Positions 1-5,729 of a stretch of DNA of 5,729 nucleotides are shown here, piece by piece. The stretch is from Planctomycetaceae bacterium (GTDB taxonomy: Bacteria; Planctomycetota; Planctomycetia; Planctomycetales; Planctomycetaceae), in NCBI GenBank assembly GCA_029259875.1, contig JAJDEK010000397.1, positions 1-5,729 of the forward strand, written 5' to 3'. Made by a program: the position numbers and the translations under genes. The first letter of the stretch is position 1, and each line of letters opens with the position of its first letter. Below the pieces are notes generated by a model, which searched no databases, was not told the DNA's origin, and saw nothing but the letters and a program-made list of their open reading frames with translations.

Positions 1-327
1 CAGACATCGTTTGCTATCGAGAGCATGTTTGCTACTGGTGAACCACCGGAAGACCCCAAAGCACGAAAAGAGTACGAGCAGGTATTAAAACAATTTCAGG
101 CAGCAAAAACCGAACGTAGAAAAAGAGAAAAGAATTTACTCAAGATATCATCCTATTTACAACATCGAATTTCTTCCATCTCGAAACTAAAGGCTCCCTG
201 GCCTCATCTCTTCTGGTTATTAGAACTAGTACTGTGCTGTCTAGCAGCTATCTGGGCCAGTCGGCAAGTAACGCAGTCAGCCTCAGAAAGCTCGTCCACG
301 AGTGACAGCACTGAATCAAAGAGTTGA
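1..327 (+). CDS. C-terminal part of an unrecognised single-pass membrane protein (5' end outside window)
   Basis: The reading frame is open from the first base of the window to a TGA at 325-327, so this is most likely the 3' end of a longer gene; the first in-frame ATG at 25 has no clear ribosome binding site and need not be the start. Of the 108 visible residues, about 18-62 are rich in Lys, Arg, Glu and Gln and look helical, possibly coiled coil. Residues about 66-87 form one hydrophobic segment (starting near PWPHLFWLLELVL) that would span a membrane. The last 20 residues are a polar Ser/Thr/Glu tail. I recognise no family. The long charged region before a single late helix suggests a tail-anchored or single-pass membrane protein with most of its mass on one side. 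It lies 62 bases upstream of the propeller gene on the same strand, so co-transcription is possible but not shown. Confidence 0.6.
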   Translation, partial: QTSFAIESMFATGEPPEDPKARKEYEQVLKQFQAAKTERRKREKNLLKISSYLQHRISSISKLKAPWPHLFWLLELVLCCLAAIWASRQVTQSASESSSTSDSTESKS

Positions 328-389
328 ATGACGTCTCTGCTCTTGTTAGTTTGGTATAGAGAGAAAGACTCACTCCTTCACTTGCTGAA

Positions 390-3335
390 ATGATCACACC
401 CTCATCAAAGGTTCGGCTGATGCCCAATCCATTTTCACGCCAATTTATCCTCGCAGTACTTTTTATGCATACTCTATTTGGATCAACGCAGGCCAACGAT
501 TGGCCAATGTGGCGTTTGAATGCGCAACGTTCTGCACAAACAGAGCAAACCGTTCCGGAGACACTGCATGTCCAGTGGGTACATCAATTGCCTCGACTTG
601 AGCCTGCCTTCAAAAATGCCCGCTTACAATTTGATGCCGGCTATGAGCCCGTCGTTAAAAATGGAATCCTCTTTTACGGCTCTTCCAATACAAATTCGGT
701 CACTGCCATTGATATTAAATCCGGTAAGGAACTCTGGCAATTTTTTACCAACGGTCCTGTTCGCCTTGCTCCCGTGGCCTGGAAAGATTCTGTTCTGTTT
801 GGCTCAGATGATGGGTATCTCTATTCGCTGTCTGCTCAAACTGGTGCGCTGCAGTGGAAATTTCAAGCGGTTCCTTCCAACCGCTTGATTCTGGGAAATC
901 GTAGACTCATCTCTGTTTGGCCTGTACGGGGTGGACCGGTGGTCGAGGATGACACAATCTATTTCGCAGCCGGAGTCTGGCCATTTGAAGGCGTGTTTAT
1001 TTATGCCTTGAACGCAGAAACCGGAGAACGTCGTTGGATTAATGATCGTCTGGGATACATTTACGGGCAACATCCGCATGCGGCAGAAGCCTTTGGCGGA
1101 GTGACCCCACAGGGATACCTGCTCATTACGGGCAACGAATTGATCGTTCCTTGCGGCACCGCATTCCCAGCTCGACTTAATAAACAAACTGGAGAACTCA
1201 TTGAATTCCAGCTACCGAAAGCGGGCCGCAAACCGGGAGGCTGGTTCACGGCTGCAGGCAAGGCGGCCCGGCGCGGTGAAACGGAGACCCCAAAATCAGA
1301 TCTGCTATTTGATCGAGACGTTAATTCTGCCCGACATGAAAACGGCCAAAACTATGGTCCGGACGGCAAACGTGGGATACGTCAACAGATTCAAGCGGGA
1401 GAAAAACAACTTACCTATCAAAAACAATATCCGGGAATCACTGGAACAATCCACTCAATGCTGGTGGCGTCCGATCGATTATTGATTACTACGCTGGAAG
1501 GAAACATCTACTGCTTAGGTCCTGACAAAATATCGACGCAAATGTATGTCTCCCCCGCTCTGAATCGCTCAAAAATAACACAATCTCAAGCGAAGGCCTC
1601 CCCATTGCCATCAGTTATTTCTAAACGAGTTGCTGGAGGAGGAAATGTTTTGCTGGCAGGGATACCTGACGCGAAGCTGATTGAAGGCCTGCTGACAGAC
1701 AAATCTCTCCACATTGTCGCCTTAGATTCCGATAGGAATCAGATCAAAACACACCGTCATACTTTTCATGATCAAGGTTGGACCGCCTCTGAAATCTCTT
1801 TTATCTATGGCTCATTGACAGAAATTGAGCTACCGGCTTATTTTGCGCAACTGATCATAGTTCAAGAACCACAGCAATCAGGCTTTGAATCTTATTCGCA
1901 ACTGGTTACGAAATTGTATCCTACGCTTCGGCCTTATGGTGGCAGTCTGCTCTTAAATTGCTCGGATCAAACTCATTCTAAACTGTCAAAGGAATTCCAA
2001 AACTTATCCCAGGCACAAATTTCAAGACAAGCTGGATATACAATCATCGAGAAAGCAGGTGCCATCCCTGGTTCAACGAATTATACCGGAGGCTGGTCGA
2101 GTCCAGATGAATTAGTGAAAGCGCCAGTGGGTGTGCTTTGGTATGACGATAGTGTGGGAAATTTCAAACGGGCCCCCCAACCCATGTTTGTTGACGGCGT
2201 GATGATTTCACACTCCAAGTATTGGCAAGGCTATCCCGCAGGAATTCGTCCTCCTTATAAACTGCTTAAACCTCAATATTCTGATGTTTACACTGGCAGA
2301 ACGCTCAACGAAAAACAGGCAAAAACACTCGTTGAGGAATTGCCAACACGGGATCAAACACAAAAACAACCCAACCAATATCGACCTCCCTATCAGAAAA
2401 ATGACTGGAGCCCTGTGCCTCCTGTGATCGGCGAACGGACTAATCCTTTAACGGGTCAATCAGAGCCTCGCGCATTTCCAAAAAGCTATGGCTGCGATGG
2501 AGGGGTCGATTACAGCTATCTCTTTACGATGCGTTCAGGCACAGCCGCCTTTTATGACAAACGTGTGGAGAGTGGCACGATCCATATCAGCGGACCGCGT
2601 TCCGGCTGTACGAATAGTATTGTTCCCGCAAACGGATTATTGAACGTGCCTTACTATTTTCAGGGGTGTACCTGTAGCTATCCGTTGCCGGTCGGTCTTT
2701 CTTTGATTTCGATGCCCGAAGTGTATGAGCAATGGATGGTCTGGGGGAAAAGCAATGTGAAAGAAATTCAACGGGTGGGATTGAACTTTGGTGCTCCCGG
2801 CGATCGCAAAACAGACCGGGGTACACTCTGGTTGGATGCCCCCAGTGTCGGAGGTCCTTCACCAGAACTTGACTTGGTGGTCAAGCCGAACACAATAACT
2901 CCCTTCTATCAACATTCGCTCTGGATAGAAGGCGGTCGTGGTTGGCCTTGGGTAGGAGCTTCCGGAGTCACTGGCGTTGAAACGATTACCCTGAAAAACT
3001 TGAAACGCTCTGAATACACAGTACGCCTCTATTTTATGGAGCCTGAATATACTGCACCCGAAAAACGTGTTTTCAGTGTTTCACTGAATGGAAAGCCGTT
3101 GATCAAAGACCTGGATATCTATCAGGAAACACAGGCAGGGCATCACATTCTCGTCCGGGAATTCTCTCAAATCTCCCTCGATAGTACGTTGAACCTATCT
3201 TTTACTGCCAGCCAAGGAAAACCATTAGTCTGTGGCTTGGAACTCATCGAGAAAAACCTACCATTAGATGAGCTGGTCAAATTACCCCATAGAAAACAGG
3301 TACTACTCAGCAAAACAAATGATTCAAGCAAATAG
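390..3335 (+). CDS. Exported PQQ-like beta-propeller protein with methyltransferase-like insert and C-terminal malectin-like domain
   Basis: Large secreted protein, 981 residues from the longest start; numbering follows that start, although the ATG at 420 (residue 11) is better supported because AAAGG lies 8 bases upstream of it. Residues 11-36 form a Sec signal peptide with likely cleavage at TQA|ND. Residues about 38-380 hold PQQ-type blades, seen as repeated 'x-D/N-x-x-[ST]G-x-x-x-W' strands: AIDIKSGKELW (106-116), SLSAQTGALQW (146-156), ALNAETGERRW (206-216), a weaker RLNKQTGEL (262-270), and a last GNIYCLGP strand (371-378). Residues about 415-525 resemble a Rossmann-type methyltransferase fold with a degraded SAM loop. 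Residues 700-825 form a conserved block with C702, SGC740 and GC760TC762, ending in NFGAPGD and GGPSP. Residues about 865-955 look malectin-like (YTVRLYFMEPE, FSVSLNGK, LVCGLELIE). There are no CxxCH haem motifs. The fold assignment is from recognition, the role (possibly polysaccharide binding in the periplasm) is inference, and no enzymatic activity is evident. Confidence 0.85.
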   Translation: MITPSSKVRLMPNPFSRQFILAVLFMHTLFGSTQANDWPMWRLNAQRSAQTEQTVPETLHVQWVHQLPRLEPAFKNARLQFDAGYEPVVKNGILFYGSSNTNSVTAIDIKSGKELWQFFTNGPVRLAPVAWKDSVLFGSDDGYLYSLSAQTGALQWKFQAVPSNRLILGNRRLISVWPVRGGPVVEDDTIYFAAGVWPFEGVFIYALNAETGERRWINDRLGYIYGQHPHAAEAFGGVTPQGYLLITGNELIVPCGTAFPARLNKQTGELIEFQLPKAGRKPGGWFTAAGKAARRGETETPKSDLLFDRDVNSARHENGQNYGPDGKRGIRQQIQAGEKQLTYQKQYPGITGTIHSMLVASDRLLITTLEGNIYCLGPDKISTQMYVSPALNRSKITQSQAKASPLPSVISKRVAGGGNVLLAGIPDAKLIEGLLTDKSLHIVALDSDRNQIKTHRHTFHDQGWTASEISFIYGSLTEIELPAYFAQLIIVQEPQQSGFESYSQLVTKLYPTLRPYGGSLLLNCSDQTHSKLSKEFQNLSQAQISRQAGYTIIEKAGAIPGSTNYTGGWSSPDELVKAPVGVLWYDDSVGNFKRAPQPMFVDGVMISHSKYWQGYPAGIRPPYKLLKPQYSDVYTGRTLNEKQAKTLVEELPTRDQTQKQPNQYRPPYQKNDWSPVPPVIGERTNPLTGQSEPRAFPKSYGCDGGVDYSYLFTMRSGTAAFYDKRVESGTIHISGPRSGCTNSIVPANGLLNVPYYFQGCTCSYPLPVGLSLISMPEVYEQWMVWGKSNVKEIQRVGLNFGAPGDRKTDRGTLWLDAPSVGGPSPELDLVVKPNTITPFYQHSLWIEGGRGWPWVGASGVTGVETITLKNLKRSEYTVRLYFMEPEYTAPEKRVFSVSLNGKPLIKDLDIYQETQAGHHILVREFSQISLDSTLNLSFTASQGKPLVCGLELIEKNLPLDELVKLPHRKQVLLSKTNDSSK
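407..411 (+). promoter_or_regulatory. Possible Shine-Dalgarno for the ATG at 420 of the propeller gene
   Basis: AAAGG sits 8 bases before the in-frame ATG at 420, whereas no purine-rich ribosome site precedes the ATG at 390. The shorter start also gives a compact signal peptide (Arg at residue 7, then a hydrophobic core) without a ten-residue polar leader. Planctomycete genes often lack strong Shine-Dalgarno sequences, so this favours 420 without settling it. Confidence 0.4.
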
Positions 3336-3348
3336 CAAGTGAGCTTGC
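3335..3348 (+). other. Small hairpin overlapping the stop codon of the propeller gene
   Basis: GCAAG (3335-3339) and CTTGC (3344-3348) are perfectly complementary around a 4-base TGAG loop, and the first base of the stem is the last base of the TAG stop codon. There is no T run after it, so it is not a typical intrinsic terminator by itself. It may help protect or end the transcript together with the hairpin at 3366-3384, or be a chance match. Confidence 0.25.
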
Positions 3349-3365
3349 CTGTGTCCAGGTTTCTT

Positions 3366-3384
3366 ATAGCATCTCAAGTGCTAT
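3366..3384 (+). terminator. Weak candidate terminator hairpin between convergent genes
   Basis: ATAGCA (3366-3371) pairs with TGCTAT (3379-3384) around a 7-base loop, 30 bases after the stop of the propeller gene and inside the 102-base gap that separates it from the oppositely oriented sulfatase gene. The stem is AT-rich and only a short run of T follows on the plus strand, so it is a poor match to a classical Rho-independent terminator. Its location between convergent gene ends is the main support. The rest of 3336-3437 shows no reading frame or other signal. Confidence 0.3.
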
Positions 3385-3437
3385 TTGGATGATCATGTAG
3401 AATTGTGTTGAACCGCTATGGTTAAATTGGACGCGTT

Positions 3438-4937
<1,500 letters not shown>

Positions 4938-5052
4938 ATTGGGGCTTTCAATTCAAAATAACAGAGCATATATCTTATGTACGATTCTTACATTATTTAG
5001 AATAACAAAGGAATCAAGGAAAACACAAACCACATCTGCAGGAACCAGCTTA
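4938..5052. promoter_or_regulatory. Divergent intergenic region expected to hold promoters for the sulfatase and GH114-like genes
   Basis: The two genes start 115 bases apart and point away from each other, so promoters for both should lie here. The segment from about 4955 to 5005 is AT-rich with several -10-like hexamers on each strand (for example TAGAAT at 4998-5003 on plus, and TAAGAT within the minus-strand reading near 4970). No convincing -35/-10 pair with proper spacing was found by eye. A small palindrome, TTATT-TAG-AATAA (4993-5005), could be an operator but is short and made only of A/T arms. A shared regulator is possible but unproven. Confidence 0.4.
5040..5044 (+). promoter_or_regulatory. 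Shine-Dalgarno of the GH114-like gene
   Basis: AGGAA lies 8 bases before the ATG at 5053. This is the best ribosome binding site in the window and fixes the start of the last gene, together with the signal peptide that begins right at that ATG. A TAA at 5051-5053 overlaps the start in another frame but belongs to no visible gene. Confidence 0.6.
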
Positions 5053-5729
5053 ATGAAATCATTTTCACTTCTCTTTCTTTGTATCACGTGCAATTTGATT
5101 CTCGCGACTTCCGCCTCACTCGTAAGCGCAGCAGAAAAGGCCTTTGTGCCAACTGGTTTTCAGCTCTACTATGGCAGCGATCCTAAAATCATGAATCAGT
5201 TGCAGCAACGAATGCAAAAAGGGCAAGTTGTTGTCATCGAACTGCGCGGGCTTGATCAAAAGCAAATCGCAACACTAGTTAATCGCGCACACCAAGTGGG
5301 TGCCAAATTGATCGCCTACATTAGTATTGGCGAATTGGGACAGTTAGAAAAAACAAATTTTGAGCAGTTTCTTAAACAACACAATAATCCAACGTCTTTA
5401 GAGAAGATCTCTGTAGGGAAGAATGAGACATTTCAATCCTGGCACATAGATGTAAACAACAAAATATGGAACGAGTTTCTTTTCAAGAAGATCAATCAGA
5501 TTTACCAACAAAAAATCGATGGCCTGTTTCTGGATACCATTGATACCGCCGATCTTTATATCAATCGACGGGAATGGCCGATCCCCAGAAGAGCCAAAAG
5601 TGTGAAAGCCATGATCAGTCTAATCCGAGAAATCAAAGCCCTGTCACCAGACAAATTTATCATGCAAAACCGCGGATTGAATCTGATCGGAAAAACGGTT
5701 TTTGTTGGTGATGAAACAGGCGTCTTAGT
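5053..5729 (+). CDS. Exported GH114/TM1410-like protein (polygalactosaminidase fold), 3' end outside window
   Basis: The frame runs from ATG 5053 to the right edge without a stop: 225 codons plus two bases are visible. Residues 1-26 are a signal peptide with a likely cut at VSA|AE. The rest resembles the TIM-barrel GH114 family (endo-alpha-1,4-polygalactosaminidase and TM1410-like proteins): barrel strands QVVVIELRG (58-66) and KLIAYISIGELG (85-96), WHIDVNNKIW (130-139), the hallmark IDGLFLDTID (155-164) with candidate catalytic D161, FIMQNRGLNLI (202-212), and VFVGDETG (216-223), where E221 falls where the family carries its second acidic residue. Known members cut alpha-1,4-linked galactosamine polymers, but many homologues are uncharacterised, so the activity here is inference. 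The missing C-terminus should hold the last barrel strands. The neighbouring divergent sulfatase is consistent with a role in handling a decorated amino-sugar or sulfated polysaccharide. Confidence 0.8.
   Translation, partial: MKSFSLLFLCITCNLILATSASLVSAAEKAFVPTGFQLYYGSDPKIMNQLQQRMQKGQVVVIELRGLDQKQIATLVNRAHQVGAKLIAYISIGELGQLEKTNFEQFLKQHNNPTSLEKISVGKNETFQSWHIDVNNKIWNEFLFKKINQIYQQKIDGLFLDTIDTADLYINRREWPIPRRAKSVKAMISLIREIKALSPDKFIMQNRGLNLIGKTVFVGDETGVL

Noticed and set aside
343..360. Promoter-like TTGTTA and TATAGA upstream of the propeller gene
   Set aside because: The two hexamers are only 6 bases apart, far from the usual 16-18, and neither has a suitable partner elsewhere.
804..1187. Open frame of 127 codons on the minus strand inside the propeller gene
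   Set aside because: It lies wholly within the strongly supported plus-strand gene, its product shows no recognisable motif, and it has no ribosome site; it is a shadow frame.
2304..2336. 8-base inverted repeat CTCAACGA / TCGTTGAG with a 17-base spacer
   Set aside because: It lies inside the propeller coding sequence, has no T run, and an 8-base match at such spacing is expected about once by chance in a window of this size.
2667..2675. GCTC motif as a cytochrome c haem site, since planctomycete PQQ proteins can be fused to cytochromes
   Set aside because: The spacing is CxC with no following His, and no CxxCH occurs anywhere in the protein.

Overview
The window looks like chromosomal DNA of a planctomycete (Planctomycetota, Planctomycetales-like) with moderate to low GC by eye. 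Three observations point there: a type I sulfatase with an export signal, a very large secreted PQQ-type beta-propeller protein of a layout I know mainly from planctomycetes (propeller, methyltransferase-like Rossmann segment, conserved GCTC block), and weak Shine-Dalgarno signals. Genus cannot be fixed from the sequence alone.

Layout from left to right. Positions 1-327 (+) are the 3' end of a gene cut by the window edge; it encodes a charged coiled-coil-like segment, one membrane helix and a serine-rich tail. Positions 390-3335 (+, start possibly at 420) encode a roughly 970-980 residue exported multidomain protein with a PQQ-like propeller, a degenerate Rossmann/methyltransferase-like insert, a cysteine-containing conserved block and a C-terminal malectin-like beta-sandwich. 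A convergent gap of about 100 bases with two small hairpins follows. Positions 3438-4937 (-) encode an exported cysteine-type sulfatase with a CTPSR formylglycine site. A 115-base divergent gap then leads to 5053-5729 (+), the start of an exported GH114/TM1410-like (polygalactosaminidase-fold) protein cut by the right edge.

Three of the four genes encode proteins with apparent Sec signal peptides. Sulfatase and GH114-like protein are divergently transcribed from a shared short region, and the propeller protein carries a putative carbohydrate-binding domain. This fits extracytoplasmic handling of sulfated or amino-sugar polysaccharides, but the functional link is inference from gene order only. 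I see no mobile element, CRISPR array, tRNA or rRNA, and no compelling sign of a wholly new system. The most interesting points are the domain architecture of the propeller protein and a His-to-Asp change in a conserved active-site motif of the sulfatase.
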